Source of the DNA: Yersinia ruckeri ATCC 29473
Lineage (GTDB): Bacteria > Pseudomonadota > Gammaproteobacteria > Enterobacterales > Enterobacteriaceae
Assembly: GCF_000754815.1 (NCBI RefSeq)
Contig: NZ_KN150747.1
Coordinates: forward strand, 3,301,328 to 3,365,327
Length of the DNA: 64,000 bases
Direction of reading: 5' to 3'
In this document: in pieces, positions 10,315 to 20,341 of the stretch
Numbering within the stretch: the first letter of the stretch is position 1
Layout: each line of letters opens with the position of its first letter
Notes under the pieces: generated by a model
Seen by the model: the letters and a program-made list of their open reading frames with translations, nothing else
The model's database searches: none
What the model was told of the DNA's origin: nothing
Made by a program: the position numbers and the translations under genes

Positions 10315-10417
10315 CCGCCTTTTTTTTTGAACGCCACGATCAATAGCCTGATTCAGATCAATAGAAATGGGATCTTAAGTTTAGAACACGAAAAACGATG
10401 ACTCCATCACAAGCCAC

Positions 10418-10433
10418 TCGCAAACGTTTGCCT
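10418..10433 (+). promoter_or_regulatory. PurR operator upstream of purM
   Basis: TCGCAAACGTTTGCCT is a near-perfect PurR box with the central CAAACGTTTG palindrome. It lies 65 bases before the purM start, where E. coli purMN has its operator. Confidence 0.85.
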
Positions 10434-10498
10434 GCGCTGTTAGAATTGCCGCGTTTTCTTCAAAATCTCAAACAGCCAACCGCCGTGGGGACCTCGCA

Positions 10499-11542
10499 GT
10501 GACCGACAAAACCGCTCTCAGCTATAAAGACGCAGGTGTAGATATTGATGCTGGCAACGATCTCGTTGATCGCATTAAAGGCGTAGTAAAACAGACTCGT
10601 CGTCCGGAAGTGATGGGTGGATTGGGCGGGTTTGGTGCCCTATGCGCATTACCGCAAAAATACCGCGAACCTATTTTAGTCTCAGGCACCGATGGCGTCG
10701 GCACCAAGCTGCGCCTGGCAATGGACCTGAAACGTCACGATACCATCGGTATCGATTTGGTGGCGATGTGTGTTAACGATCTGGTGGTTCAGGGTGCAGA
10801 ACCGCTGTTTTTCCTCGATTATTTCGCCACCGGTAAACTGGATGTGGATACCGCGGCCAGTGTGATTACCGGCATTGCTGAAGGCTGTAAACAATCCGGC
10901 TGTGCGCTGGTTGGCGGGGAAACCGCGGAAATGCCAGGCATGTACCACGGCGAAGATTATGATGTTGCAGGTTTCTGTGTCGGCGTAGTCGAGAAGTCCG
11001 AAATTATTGATGGCACTAAAGTCGCCCCTGGTGATGCCTTGATTGCACTGGGTGCCAGCGGCCCGCACTCCAATGGTTATTCGTTGGTACGCAAAATCCT
11101 CGAAGTCAGCAAAACCGATCCAGAGCAGACTCAGTTGGCAGGGAAATCTCTGGCGGATCACTTGCTGGAACCGACCCGAATCTATGTGAAATCGATTCTG
11201 AGTCTGATTGAGCAACTGGAGATCCATGCCATTGCCCATCTGACCGGCGGTGGTTTCTGGGAAAACATTCCACGCGTATTGCCGGAAGGCACGCAGGCCG
11301 TGATCGATGAATCCAGTTGGCAGTGGCCGGCGGTGTTTAGTTGGTTACAGCAGGCGGGGAATGTTAGCCGTCACGAAATGTATCGTACTTTTAACTGCGG
11401 CGTGGGCATGGTTATCGCCTTACCGGCAGAATTGGCGGATAAAGCCGTTGAGCTGCTGACTGCTTCCGGCGAAAAAGCCTGGAAAATCGGTGCCATCGCG
11501 GCATTGCCTGAAGCCGCTGAACAGGTTGTGATTAATCCGTAA
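10499..11542 (+). CDS. purM: Phosphoribosylformylglycinamidine cyclo-ligase
   Basis: PurM (AIR synthetase) closes the imidazole ring in purine synthesis. The 347-residue protein starts at a GTG, as in E. coli, reading [20 protein letters not shown]. Family motifs [33 protein letters not shown] and [13 protein letters not shown] are intact. A PurR box lies upstream. In E. coli purN follows at once; here 252 bases holding ERIC elements intervene. Confidence 0.97.
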   Translation: MTDKTALSYKDAGVDIDAGNDLVDRIKGVVKQTRRPEVMGGLGGFGALCALPQKYREPILVSGTDGVGTKLRLAMDLKRHDTIGIDLVAMCVNDLVVQGAEPLFFLDYFATGKLDVDTAASVITGIAEGCKQSGCALVGGETAEMPGMYHGEDYDVAGFCVGVVEKSEIIDGTKVAPGDALIALGASGPHSNGYSLVRKILEVSKTDPEQTQLAGKSLADHLLEPTRIYVKSILSLIEQLEIHAIAHLTGGGFWENIPRVLPEGTQAVIDESSWQWPAVFSWLQQAGNVSRHEMYRTFNCGVGMVIALPAELADKAVELLTASGEKAWKIGAIAALPEAAEQVVINP

Positions 11543-11582
11543 TATTAGTGATGACTCATTCAGCCAGTTAAAATTTTTATAT

Positions 11583-11659
11583 AGCGAACGAATCCCGATG
11601 AGCTTACTCAGGTAAGTGATTCGGGTGAGTCAGCGTCGCTAACAACCCTGCCGCTTCAA
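11583..11659 (+). repeat. Partial ERIC element (copy 1)
   Basis: This 77-base core matches copy 2 (11705-11781) with one mismatch, at position 11597. It has the ERIC centre: GAGCTTAC, a short loop, then GGTAAGTGATTCGGG. Both ERIC ends are missing: the left joins A+T-rich sequence and the right runs into CCCCTTGG. Confidence 0.85.
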
Positions 11660-11668
11660 ATCCCCTTG

Positions 11669-11795
11669 GTTACCCAAAGTAATTGGAGCGACAGGTAGGC
11701 AGCAAGCGAACGAATCCCAATGAGCTTACTCAGGTAAGTGATTCGGGTGAGTCAGCGTCGCTAACAACCCTGCCGCTTCAAGTACGAAGGGTATA
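11669..11795 (+). repeat. Complete ERIC element (copy 2)
   Basis: A 127-base imperfect inverted repeat runs from TTACCCAAAGTAATTGG to AAGTACGAAGGGTATA, the size and ends of a full ERIC (IRU) element. The right end merges with the purN start: GAAGGGTAT precedes the ATG directly, so the element supplies the purN ribosome-binding region. Confidence 0.88.
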
Positions 11796-12436
11796 TGAAA
11801 AAAATAGTGATCTTAATCTCCGGCCAGGGAAGCAACCTACAAGCGCTGATAGATGCCCAACAACAAGGGCGCCTTTCCGGTACAATTTGTGCGGCATTCA
11901 GTAATCACTCGCAGGCTTACGGTCTGGAACGCGCGGCGCAAGCGGCGATTCCGGCTCATGCGCTGGATGCCAAATCCTTCCCTGACCGCGCCAGTTTTGA
12001 TTTGGCGTTGGCGCAAGCTATTGATGCCTATCAACCGGATTTACTGGTGTTGGCTGGTTATATGCGGATCCTTAGCCCGGCATTTGTGCAACACTACGCT
12101 GGCCGAATGCTGAATATTCATCCATCGCTGCTGCCTAAATATCCGGGTTTGCATACTCATCGGCAGGCTATTGATAATGGTGATAGCGAACACGGAACCT
12201 CAGTGCATTTTGTCACTGAAGAACTGGATGGCGGCCCGGTTATTTTACAGGCGAAAGTCCCTATTTTTGCCGAAGATAGCGAAGATGAGGTGATCCAGCG
12301 GGTACAGGTGCAGGAACACAGTATCTATCCGCTAGTGGTCAGTTGGTTCAGTGAAGGACGGCTGGAAATGCGGGATAACGCCGCTTGGCTGGATGGTAAC
12401 AAATTGCCATTACAGGGATATGCCACCGACGAATAA
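11795..12436 (+). CDS. purN: Phosphoribosylglycinamide formyltransferase 1
   Basis: PurN transfers the formyl group of 10-formyl-THF to GAR in purine synthesis. The 213-residue protein (E. coli 212) starts MKKIVILISGQGSNLQALID. The catalytic region is intact: Asn and His in MLNIHPSLLPKYPGLHTH, and the Asp in VTEELDGGPVI. The ATG overlaps the last base of the ERIC element, whose GAAGGG acts as ribosome-binding site. It is still codirectional with purM and probably cotranscribed through the ERIC insertion. Confidence 0.96.
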   Translation: MKKIVILISGQGSNLQALIDAQQQGRLSGTICAAFSNHSQAYGLERAAQAAIPAHALDAKSFPDRASFDLALAQAIDAYQPDLLVLAGYMRILSPAFVQHYAGRMLNIHPSLLPKYPGLHTHRQAIDNGDSEHGTSVHFVTEELDGGPVILQAKVPIFAEDSEDEVIQRVQVQEHSIYPLVVSWFSEGRLEMRDNAAWLDGNKLPLQGYATDE

Positions 12437-12447
12437 ACGTGTTCCTA

Positions 12448-12478
12448 AACAGGCCAGCACAGGTACGTCTGGCCTGTT
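12448..12478 (+). terminator. Hairpin terminator after purN
   Basis: A perfect 10-bp stem AACAGGCCAG / CTGGCCTGTT lies 11 bases past the purN stop. The following T-tract is weak. Confidence 0.6.
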
Positions 12479-12575
12479 ATCGATTTCTGCGCGGTGCAAC
12501 CGGATCTATTGCCGTAAATTCCAAACCTAATACAAACAATTAAAGGAATTATTCCTCTCTATCCGCCTCTATGGC

Positions 12576-12581
12576 TATAAT
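12576..12581 (+). promoter_or_regulatory. Candidate -10 element of speG
   Basis: A perfect TATAAT lies 55 bases before the speG ATG. The -35 element is not clear (TTCCTC 18 bases upstream is the best match), so this is a moderate call. Confidence 0.4.
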
Positions 12582-12636
12582 TTCTCTGCAGCGTCCGCTG
12601 CACTATTTGCACTATTCATTATTTTGAGGAATCAGC

Positions 12637-13182
12637 ATGTCTAGCACTTCCAGCGTCAGATTACGCCCAATGGAAAGGGATGACCTGCCGTTTGTTCACC
12701 AGTTAGATAATAATGCCAGCGTAATGCGTTATTGGTTTGAAGAGCCTTATGAGGCTTTTGTTGAACTGTCCGACCTGTACGATAAACACATTCATGACCA
12801 AAGCGAACGGCGCTTTATTATCGAAAGTCAGGGGACTAAAGTCGGCTTGGTGGAACTGGTAGAGATAAACCATATCCACCGTCGGGCAGAATTTCAGATA
12901 ATTATTGATCCTACTCATCAAGGTCAAGGCTTTGCTGGCATCGCCGCCAAACTGGCCATGGAATACGGTTTCTCCGTCTTGAACCTGTATAAGCTTTATC
13001 TGATTGTTGATAAAGAAAACGAAAAAGCCATTCACATCTACAGCAAGCTGGGATTCAAGAGTGAAGGTGAATTGATTGATGAGTTCTTTATCCATGGTGA
13101 ATACCGTACCGTTATTCGTATGTGTATTTTCCAACCGCAATATTTGGCAAAATATAAAACGCCGTCGATAAAAAACGCTTAA
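12637..13182 (+). CDS. speG: Spermidine N1-acetyltransferase
   Basis: SpeG acetylates spermidine to prevent polyamine toxicity. The 181-residue GNAT-fold protein begins [20 protein letters not shown] and carries the acetyl-CoA loop QGQGFAGIA, with the helix and strand [18 protein letters not shown] following. The acidic N-terminal region ([21 protein letters not shown]) matches the allosteric polyamine site of SpeG. The ATG follows TTGAGGAATC. In E. coli speG is elsewhere on the chromosome; here it stands alone between purN and the pst operon. Confidence 0.93.
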   Translation: MSSTSSVRLRPMERDDLPFVHQLDNNASVMRYWFEEPYEAFVELSDLYDKHIHDQSERRFIIESQGTKVGLVELVEINHIHRRAEFQIIIDPTHQGQGFAGIAAKLAMEYGFSVLNLYKLYLIVDKENEKAIHIYSKLGFKSEGELIDEFFIHGEYRTVIRMCIFQPQYLAKYKTPSIKNA

Positions 13183-13190
13183 TTATTGCG

Positions 13191-13212
13191 CCGGAGACAT
13201 CGGCTCCGGTTT
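13191..13212 (+). terminator. Hairpin terminator after speG
   Basis: A CCGGAG / CTCCGG stem followed by TTT lies just past the speG stop and faces the converging pst operon. Confidence 0.55.
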
Positions 13213-13257
13213 CATCTGACCGCGCCCCGTCGATTAAACTGTCTGGCGGAATAGGCA

Positions 13258-14070
13258 CTAGCCATAGCGCCCGGTAATATAATCCTCCGTACGCCGCATC
13301 TTCGGTGAGGTAAATAAGGCATCAGTATCATTATATTCCACCAAACTACCTTGATGGATAAAGGCTGTGTAATCGGAAACTCGCGCCGCCTGCTGCATGT
13401 TATGGGTCACTAATACCACGGTGTAATGTTGCTTTAACGAGGTAATCAACTCCTCGATAGTCAAAGTGGAAATAGGATCCAGCGCCGAGGTCGGCTCATC
13501 CAATAACAGAATTTCCGGTTCAATGGCGATAGCGCGCGCAATCACCAGACGTTGCTGCTGACCGCTGGAGAGGCGGAAGGCATTTTCCCGCAAGCGATCC
13601 TTCACTTCGTGCCAGAGTGCCGCTGCACGCAATGCGCGTTCCAGAGCATCATCCAACACCCGTCGATCACGAATCCCCTGTAGACGTAAGCCATAAACCA
13701 CGTTGTCATAAATGGATTTAGGAAAAGGGTTCGGTCGCTGGAAAACCATCCCCACACGACGACGTAATGCCGCTACATCAATATTTTTCTCAACGATATT
13801 TTCAGTACCCAGCCTGATTTCACCATCGACGCGGCAGTGTTCCAGCAAGTCATTCATCCGGTTGAAACAGCGTAATAGCGTTGATTTCCCGCAGCCAGAA
13901 GGGCCAATCAGCGCGGTTACCCGATGCTTTGGAATGCGTAGGGAAATGTCGTGTAATATCTGTTTTTCACTGTAAAACAGGTCGAGATGCTCTACCGCCA
14001 GCGCAGTGTGTTCATCGCTCAGTTGCCGTATATCCAGCATCGGCAACGTATCCGGAGTCATCAATCCCAT
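13258..14070 (-). CDS. pstB: Phosphate ABC transporter ATP-binding protein PstB (second copy type)
   Basis: This is the ATPase of a high-affinity phosphate importer. It has the Walker A motif GPSGCGKST (residues 56-64), the Q-loop region [19 protein letters not shown], a signature with the unusual form LSSGQQQR (normally LSGGQQQR), Walker [14 protein letters not shown], and the PstB tail [10 protein letters not shown]. The ATG at 14070 follows TGTGGA; it yields 270 residues, about 13 more than E. coli PstB. It is the last gene of pstC-pstA-pstB. No pstS or phoU is adjacent, as expected for an accessory Pst system rather than the main pstSCAB-phoU operon. Confidence 0.93.
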   Translation of the reverse strand: MGLMTPDTLPMLDIRQLSDEHTALAVEHLDLFYSEKQILHDISLRIPKHRVTALIGPSGCGKSTLLRCFNRMNDLLEHCRVDGEIRLGTENIVEKNIDVAALRRRVGMVFQRPNPFPKSIYDNVVYGLRLQGIRDRRVLDDALERALRAAALWHEVKDRLRENAFRLSSGQQQRLVIARAIAIEPEILLLDEPTSALDPISTLTIEELITSLKQHYTVVLVTHNMQQAARVSDYTAFIHQGSLVEYNDTDALFTSPKMRRTEDYITGRYG

Positions 14071-14098
14071 AAAATTTTCCACAGGTTAAAAAAGGTTA

Positions 14099-15748
14099 TC
14101 ACAGCATCAACCCGCGATATTTCTCACGCAGATGGTGACGCATTGCCATTGCCGCCAGGTTCAACCCAACCACAATCACCACCAGCAATAACGCCGTAGC
14201 GAACACCAACGGACGTACCGCTTCCACATTGGGGCTTTGGAAGGCCATATCGTAGATCTGAAAACTCAAGTGCATAAATTTTCGCTCAAGATGGAGGTAA
14301 GGAAAAACGCCATCGACCGGTAATACCGGGACTGATTTCACCACGCCAACCAACATCAGCGGTGCGGTTTCCCCCGCAGCGCGAGCCACCGCCAAAATCA
14401 GGCCGGTCATCATTGCCGGAGCCGCCATTGGCAACACAATATGCCATAAAGTTTCTGCTTTGCTGGCTCCCAGCGCCAATGATCCCTGACGCAAGCTGGC
14501 AGGAATTCGGGATAACCCTTCCTCGGTGGAGACAATCACGACTGGCAATGTCAGCAGCGCCAGCGTCAAGGCCGCCCACAGCACGCCCGGCGTACCAAAG
14601 GTCGGATTGGGCAGCGCCGCTGGATAAAACAGTTTATCCAGCGAGCCGCCAACAAAATAAACAAAAAAGCCCAGACCGAACACGCCATAAACAATGGATG
14701 GCACACCAGCAAGATTTACCACGGCAATGCGGATCACCCGCGTCAGCCAGTTACGTTTGGCGTACTCATGCAGATAAACCGCCGCGATAACCCCCAAAGG
14801 CATCACGATGATAGACATCAGTATCACCATCAGCACCGTACCAAAAATGGCCGGGAATACGCCGCCCTCACTGCTGGCGTTACGTGGGCTGTCGGTCAGA
14901 AATTTATGCCCTTGCGCCAACATATGCCTGACTTTCTGCGTCAAGGTCATATTATTGGGATACCAAGCCTGACTGATTTGGCTAAGTGATATCGGATGAA
15001 CCTGCCCCAAACTATCGCGCAACAGTAAGGTATAGCGGTTTTGTTCCGCACGTAGATCTTGCAATGTTGCAGCCAGCGTATCGTAATGGCGCTGTAATTC
15101 GCCCCGCTCTGCATTTAAGTGATCCAGTGCACGGCCATCCAGTTTCCCTTTGGCTTTCAGGCTTTTTTCCTGCCATCTCAGAGATTCAACTTGTTGATTC
15201 AACACATTCATTTGGCGAAACTGAATATCATCACCCTGTTTGACCAACGCTTGGATCTGTGGGATCCGTTTTTGCAGCGCCAGCGGAATATTATCGCCGA
15301 CCAGCGGCTGGCCGTTATCCTGCATCCCCGCCAGAAAACCGTAGGCAGTTCCGTGATTCAGGCGGCTCAACACCAGTAAATCCTTGGGCTGGCTACGTTG
15401 CACTATATCGCTGTCTAATAATGTCTGAAAATCATGCCCCTGAATTTCTCGATTGCCGGTTTTAATCAGGTAACGCGTCACGTCGTGATGCCCATCCGGC
15501 AAGCGAATGCCCGCCGCAGCCAGTTGTTCCGGCGGAATCTGTTGTTGCTGATAAATTTCGCCAATCAGACTCACCGATCCGGCACCACTTTGTTTCAGTT
15601 CAAATTGATACACCGGCTCAGGCCAGAAGTAGCGCATACCCTGCCCAGCCAGTAACAAAATAATCCCCAACAATGCCAGCAGGCTGATACTGACCGAACC
15701 GGCCGTCAGCCATATCCAGGGTGAGCCTGATTTAAACCAGCTTTTCAT
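14099..15748 (-). CDS. pstA: Phosphate ABC transporter permease PstA, long form
   Basis: This permease subunit of the accessory phosphate importer is 549 residues, against about 296 in E. coli. The extra N-terminal part has a membrane anchor near residues 13-35, then a periplasmic region whose residues 178-240 read as a coiled coil (QQVESLRWQEKSLK, LNAERGELQRHYDTL). The canonical permease starts near residue 295 with six membrane segments and the EAA-type loop SLRQGSLALGASKAETLWHIVLP. Its ATG overlaps the pstC stop by one base (TAATG), implying coupled translation. Long PstA forms are known in other gamma-proteobacteria; the role of the extra domain is not known to me. Confidence 0.92.
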   Translation of the reverse strand: MKSWFKSGSPWIWLTAGSVSISLLALLGIILLLAGQGMRYFWPEPVYQFELKQSGAGSVSLIGEIYQQQQIPPEQLAAAGIRLPDGHHDVTRYLIKTGNREIQGHDFQTLLDSDIVQRSQPKDLLVLSRLNHGTAYGFLAGMQDNGQPLVGDNIPLALQKRIPQIQALVKQGDDIQFRQMNVLNQQVESLRWQEKSLKAKGKLDGRALDHLNAERGELQRHYDTLAATLQDLRAEQNRYTLLLRDSLGQVHPISLSQISQAWYPNNMTLTQKVRHMLAQGHKFLTDSPRNASSEGGVFPAIFGTVLMVILMSIIVMPLGVIAAVYLHEYAKRNWLTRVIRIAVVNLAGVPSIVYGVFGLGFFVYFVGGSLDKLFYPAALPNPTFGTPGVLWAALTLALLTLPVVIVSTEEGLSRIPASLRQGSLALGASKAETLWHIVLPMAAPAMMTGLILAVARAAGETAPLMLVGVVKSVPVLPVDGVFPYLHLERKFMHLSFQIYDMAFQSPNVEAVRPLVFATALLLVVIVVGLNLAAMAMRHHLREKYRGLML

Positions 15749-17937
15749 TACGCATCCCGTTCCATTTGATAACGCTCCCGCAGGCGTAGCCGAATGGCTT
15801 CTGCCACGGTATTCACCAGAAAAGTGAAACCAAACAGCACCAATGCCGTGAGGAACAACACGCGATAATGCCCACTGCCAACCACCGCTTCCGGCATCTC
15901 AATGGCAATGTTCGCCGCCAGCGCGCGCAACCCCTGAAAAAGACTGCCGTCAATAATCGGTGTATTGCCGGTGGCCATCAGAACAATCATGGTTTCGCCC
16001 ACCGCACGCCCAAATCCAATCATCAACGCCGAAAAAATACCGGCAAATGCCGAAGGCAGAACCACGCTAACCACGGTTTGCCACGGCGTTGCGCCAAGAG
16101 CCAACGCACCTTGGGTCAATGACGGCGGCACGCTGAATAGTGCATCCTCTGCCAGTGAAAAAATAATCGGGATCAGAGCGAAGCCCATCGCTACGCCCAC
16201 CACCAGCGCATTACGCTGATCATAATCATCGCCTAGCCATTCGTGCAACGGCAGGCCCAGTGTCCACAGAGCCAACGGCGGCCCCAAACGCAGTGCCAAC
16301 CAAACGGTAACTACAATCACTGGCAACAAAATAATCACGTCCCAACCGGCGGACAAACGCCCGTTCATCCGTCCGGCCAGTTTGGCACCGCCCCAACCAC
16401 ACAATAAAATGATCAACGCCAACAGAACCGGTAGCAGTAAAATACCCGCCAGATAACGTTCAATCACCGGTGCCAGCCAAATACCGGCCACCAGCCCGAT
16501 CACCACCGTCGGCAATGCACCCATCACTTCAATGGCCGGTTTTATCACCCGCCGCAGTGCAGCGGACATAAAGTACGCCGTGTAGATGGCACCGGCCAAG
16601 GCCAGCGGCACAGCAAATAACATGGCATAGCCCGCCGCTTTCAGCGTGCCGAAAATAATCGGTACCAAGCTGAATTTGGGCTGGTAATGATCGTCTGCGC
16701 CAGTGGATTGCCACACATAAGCCGGTTCAGGGTAATTTTCATACCACACCCGCTGCCATAAACTGTGCCAGTTGATATCGGGATAAGCATTATTCACTCG
16801 GTAATAAGCCCATCCGACCGCATTCTCTAGCAGCAAAGCGTTGCCCGCAGGCGCAAAAGCCGCATGTTTAACCGCGCTGGTCACCGTTTTACTCAGCAAA
16901 GGGGAAGATTGAATACTGGAGAACAGCGTCAGTTCCCCTTGCTGCGTCAAAGACGCAAATACCCGCCGGTGATTCTCGGTTAGCGGTAAACCTGCGGCTG
17001 ACGGAAATTGACGAATTAGGGTGAGATGCGGCTGATTATCTTTGCTGTTTACACCGCCCTGAACATCAAACCACTGAGAAAAACTGCCCTGTGGCGACTG
17101 CACCAACAGTGACTTACCGCCCGCCAGCAGCGTCAAATGTAGCGGACCCTGCGGTGCCAACGGCACGATCTCCCTTAATACTGGCGCGCCCAAGCTGGAG
17201 GAAGTATTGAGCTGATAAATATAAAGTTGCGTGCTCGACAACAGATAAAGTAAGCGACCATCAGGCGTTAATAATAGTTGGTCGATGGTTGTCGGAGGAT
17301 TCGCTAATGCCATGACCTGAGACTCACCGTCAGCAAAATGTCCGATTAGCAGGCGACCATCATCAGTAGCGGCAGCCAAGGTAAAACGTTGAGACTGTGG
17401 TTCGGCCACGGCGATGTGCCGCAGCGGACGCTGTTTATCATCCAAAATCCGTGGCTGATCGCCCAACGGAAAGCGCCAGTGAGCACCACCAGCAAAAACC
17501 GGTTCAACCAGTATCAGACGGCCATTGCTGAGTCCCAGTGCCTGCAATTCAGGTTCGCCGACGGCCTGACTCAACGACACCGGCGCGGCCGACAGTGCCT
17601 GCGAGAATACCGGGCTACCTGCGGGCTGATCCCCTTCGGCATGTAGGCGGATAAATTCGCCATTGCCCTGTGCATCAATACGCCAGGCCAGTTGTCCATG
17701 TGTATCGGTGCCCATCGTCAGCGTCGGTGCATGATGGTTGAGCGGAAATTGGCCTTGCAGACTGATGCTGGCCGGTTTGAACAACGGCAGCACCGCATAG
17801 AGCAGGTAAACAAAAATCAGCATCAAAGTGAGTAGCACCAACAGGCCACTGCTGGTCACCACCATGCTCGTCACGCGATCGATAATGGCCCGGCGGCGAT
17901 CTCTGCCAGAAAGTGGTACTCCGCTGCTTTGCGCCAT
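15748..17937 (-). CDS. pstC: Phosphate ABC transporter permease PstC, long form
   Basis: This second permease subunit is 729 residues, against about 319 in E. coli. A membrane anchor lies near residues 28-50, then a periplasmic region of roughly 370 residues with repeated short beta-strand and turn units (LLLTPDGRLLYLLSS, ERHRRVF-like turns) suggestive of a propeller-like domain. The normal permease core starts near residue 425 and ends with the EAA-type loop SLTQGALALGATPWQTVVSVVLP. It is the first gene of the operon, with a PhoB-type box upstream, and is divergent from ppk. Confidence 0.92.
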   Translation of the reverse strand: MAQSSGVPLSGRDRRRAIIDRVTSMVVTSSGLLVLLTLMLIFVYLLYAVLPLFKPASISLQGQFPLNHHAPTLTMGTDTHGQLAWRIDAQGNGEFIRLHAEGDQPAGSPVFSQALSAAPVSLSQAVGEPELQALGLSNGRLILVEPVFAGGAHWRFPLGDQPRILDDKQRPLRHIAVAEPQSQRFTLAAATDDGRLLIGHFADGESQVMALANPPTTIDQLLLTPDGRLLYLLSSTQLYIYQLNTSSSLGAPVLREIVPLAPQGPLHLTLLAGGKSLLVQSPQGSFSQWFDVQGGVNSKDNQPHLTLIRQFPSAAGLPLTENHRRVFASLTQQGELTLFSSIQSSPLLSKTVTSAVKHAAFAPAGNALLLENAVGWAYYRVNNAYPDINWHSLWQRVWYENYPEPAYVWQSTGADDHYQPKFSLVPIIFGTLKAAGYAMLFAVPLALAGAIYTAYFMSAALRRVIKPAIEVMGALPTVVIGLVAGIWLAPVIERYLAGILLLPVLLALIILLCGWGGAKLAGRMNGRLSAGWDVIILLPVIVVTVWLALRLGPPLALWTLGLPLHEWLGDDYDQRNALVVGVAMGFALIPIIFSLAEDALFSVPPSLTQGALALGATPWQTVVSVVLPSAFAGIFSALMIGFGRAVGETMIVLMATGNTPIIDGSLFQGLRALAANIAIEMPEAVVGSGHYRVLFLTALVLFGFTFLVNTVAEAIRLRLRERYQMERDA

Positions 17938-18142
17938 GCCCTACACTGTATCCTGTGAGTTATTGATATTAATAAGCGATGCCATTGAGGCGATATTAAT
18001 CGGCTGTTTTAAACCCGCTGCGCCCTCAAAAATCTCAGCGATTTTGTGCGGATTCCGGTTCTTCCACCTCGCCCAGATCCAAATCGTGCGCAACAATTTA
18101 CGCCGAATCAAAGCGCTTCGCCACGCGATGACCGAGCATCTT

Positions 18143-18171
18143 ATGTCAGTTTTATTGCGTTTGCATGACAA
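18143..18171 (-). promoter_or_regulatory. Candidate PhoB box upstream of pstC
   Basis: On the reverse strand three heptamers repeat every 11 bases: TTGTCAT, ACGCAAT, CTGACAT. The outer two match the PhoB consensus CTGTCAT at six of seven positions; the middle one is poor. The site is about 205 bases before pstC and about 100 before ppk, and could serve either. Confidence 0.55.
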
Positions 18172-18267
18172 TGTTAACGAATGATATCTGTTGGACTTTC
18201 CTGCCAATCTCTCGCAATAATGACAACGGACACTAAATACTCCCACAAAAATCTGAATGGAGTTGCA

Positions 18268-20331
18268 ATGGGTCAGGAAAAGCTCTACACCGAAAAAGAA
18301 CTCAGTTGGTTATCCTTTAACGAACGGGTATTGCAGGAAGCTGCGGATAAGAGCAATCCGCTAATTGAGCGGATGCGCTTTCTTGGCATTTACTCCAATA
18401 ATCTGGATGAGTTTTACAAAGTTCGTTTTGCCGATTTAAAACGGCGAATTTTGATTAGCGAAGAGCAAGGCTCTGCCGTGACGTCTCGGCATTTGCTAAA
18501 AAAAATTCAGGCTAAAGTGGTCAAGGCCGATCAGGAATTCGATAGCCTGTATAATGACCTGTTGTTGGAAATGGCGCGTAATCAAATTTTCCTGATTAAT
18601 GAGCGACAAATTTCCGAAAACCAGCAAACCTGGCTAAAACTGTATTTCAAACAGCATTTGCGTCAACACATCACGCCGATTCTGATTAACCATGACACCA
18701 ATCTGGTTCAGTTCCTGAAAGACGATTATACCTATCTGGCCGTGGAAATTATTCGCGGTCAGGAAATTGCCTACGCGCTACTGGAAATTCCATCCGACAA
18801 AGTACCCCGTTTCGTTAATTTACCGCCAGAAGCGCCACGCAGACGCAAGCCAATGATATTACTAGATAATATTTTGCGTTATTGTCTGGACGAAATTTTT
18901 AAGGGCTTTTTCGATTACGATGCGCTCAACGCTTATTCGATGAAAATGACTCGGGATGCGGAATACGATCTGGTGACAGAAATGGAATCCAGCCTGTTGG
19001 AGCTGATGTCTTCTAGCCTGAAACAGCGCCTGACGGCTGAGCCGGTGCGCTTTGTCTACCAGCGAGATATGCCGGATGAAATGGTGGAATTACTGCGGAA
19101 TAAACTCGGAATATCCAACGATGACTCGGTCATTGCTGGTGGTCGCTATCATAATTTCAAAGACTTTATCAGCTTCCCCAATGTTGGCAAAAGTAATCTG
19201 GTGAATAAGCCGATGCCGCGCTTGCGTCATATTTGGTTCGATAAATTCCGCAACGGTTTTGACGCCATCCGCGAGCAAGATGTGCTGCTGTATTATCCGT
19301 ACCATACTTTTGAGCATGTGCTGGAATTACTGCGTCAGGCGTCATTCGACCCCAGCGTGCTGGCGATTAAAATCAATATTTATCGCGTAGCCAAAGATTC
19401 ACGCATTATTGAATCGATGATTCACGCTGCGCATAACGGCAAAAAAGTCACCGTGGTGGTGGAATTACAAGCGCGGTTCGATGAAGAGGCCAATATTCAC
19501 TGGGCAAAAAGTCTGACCGCCGCCGGTGTACACGTAATCTTCTCGGCTCCAGGGCTGAAAATTCATGCCAAGCTGTTCCTGATCTCCCGTTTGGAAAGTG
19601 ATCAAATCGTGCGTTATGCGCATATCGGCACTGGCAACTTTAACGAAAAAACCGCCCGAACTTATACTGACTATTCACTACTCACTGCCGACGCGCGTAT
19701 TACCAATGAAGTCCGCCGGGTATTTAACTTTATCGAGAATCCGTATCGGCCGGTTAAATTCGACAACTTAATGGTTTCGCCACAAAACTCGCGTCTGATG
19801 CTGTATCAGTTGATCGATCAGGAAATTATTCATGCTCAGGCCGGAGAAAAGGCCGCAATTACCCTAAAAATAAATAATTTAGTGGATAAAGGCTTAGTTG
19901 ATCGGTTATATAGCGCCTCCAGTGCCGGCGTCAAGATCCGCTTACTGGTGCGCGGAATGTGTTCCTTGATTCCAAATTTACCCGGTATCAGCGAAAATAT
20001 TCAGGTAACCAGTATTGTTGACCGCTTCTTGGAGCACGATCGAGTTTATGTCTTCGAGAATAAAGGCGACAAGCTGGTTTATCTTTCCTCTGCCGATTGG
20101 ATGACCCGCAATATCGATTACCGAATTGAAGTGGCCGTTTCCCTATTGGACCCGCGACTCAAACAGCGGGTACTGGATATTCTGGAACTGTTGTTCAACG
20201 ACACGGTAAAAGCCCGTTATATTGATAAAGAACTGAGTAATCGTTATGTACCGCGTGGGAATAGGCGCAAAGTACGCGCACAGATTGCCATTTATGACTA
20301 TTTAAAAGCGCTGGAACAACCAGAGCAATAG
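18268..20331 (+). CDS. ppk: Polyphosphate kinase 1
   Basis: PPK1 reversibly polymerises the terminal phosphate of ATP into polyphosphate. The 687-residue protein starts [32 protein letters not shown]. The autophosphorylated His is in [12 protein letters not shown], and the second conserved His is in [10 protein letters not shown]. The ATG at 18268 has GGAG six bases upstream and matches the E. coli start; the frame is open 29 codons further upstream, but that extension is unlike the family. It is followed by ppx after 10 bases and divergent from the second pst operon. Confidence 0.97.
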   Translation: MGQEKLYTEKELSWLSFNERVLQEAADKSNPLIERMRFLGIYSNNLDEFYKVRFADLKRRILISEEQGSAVTSRHLLKKIQAKVVKADQEFDSLYNDLLLEMARNQIFLINERQISENQQTWLKLYFKQHLRQHITPILINHDTNLVQFLKDDYTYLAVEIIRGQEIAYALLEIPSDKVPRFVNLPPEAPRRRKPMILLDNILRYCLDEIFKGFFDYDALNAYSMKMTRDAEYDLVTEMESSLLELMSSSLKQRLTAEPVRFVYQRDMPDEMVELLRNKLGISNDDSVIAGGRYHNFKDFISFPNVGKSNLVNKPMPRLRHIWFDKFRNGFDAIREQDVLLYYPYHTFEHVLELLRQASFDPSVLAIKINIYRVAKDSRIIESMIHAAHNGKKVTVVVELQARFDEEANIHWAKSLTAAGVHVIFSAPGLKIHAKLFLISRLESDQIVRYAHIGTGNFNEKTARTYTDYSLLTADARITNEVRRVFNFIENPYRPVKFDNLMVSPQNSRLMLYQLIDQEIIHAQAGEKAAITLKINNLVDKGLVDRLYSASSAGVKIRLLVRGMCSLIPNLPGISENIQVTSIVDRFLEHDRVYVFENKGDKLVYLSSADWMTRNIDYRIEVAVSLLDPRLKQRVLDILELLFNDTVKARYIDKELSNRYVPRGNRRKVRAQIAIYDYLKALEQPEQ

Positions 20332-20341
20332 GCCTAAAACT

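Noticed and set aside
9919-10401. Long open frame on the forward strand opposite upp
   Set aside because: Antisense shadow of upp; no start context and no family resemblance.
11583-11795. Short CRISPR-like array, because two near-identical repeats lie 122 bases apart
   Set aside because: The repeats are 77 bases with ERIC core and ends; spacing and sequence fit ERIC elements.
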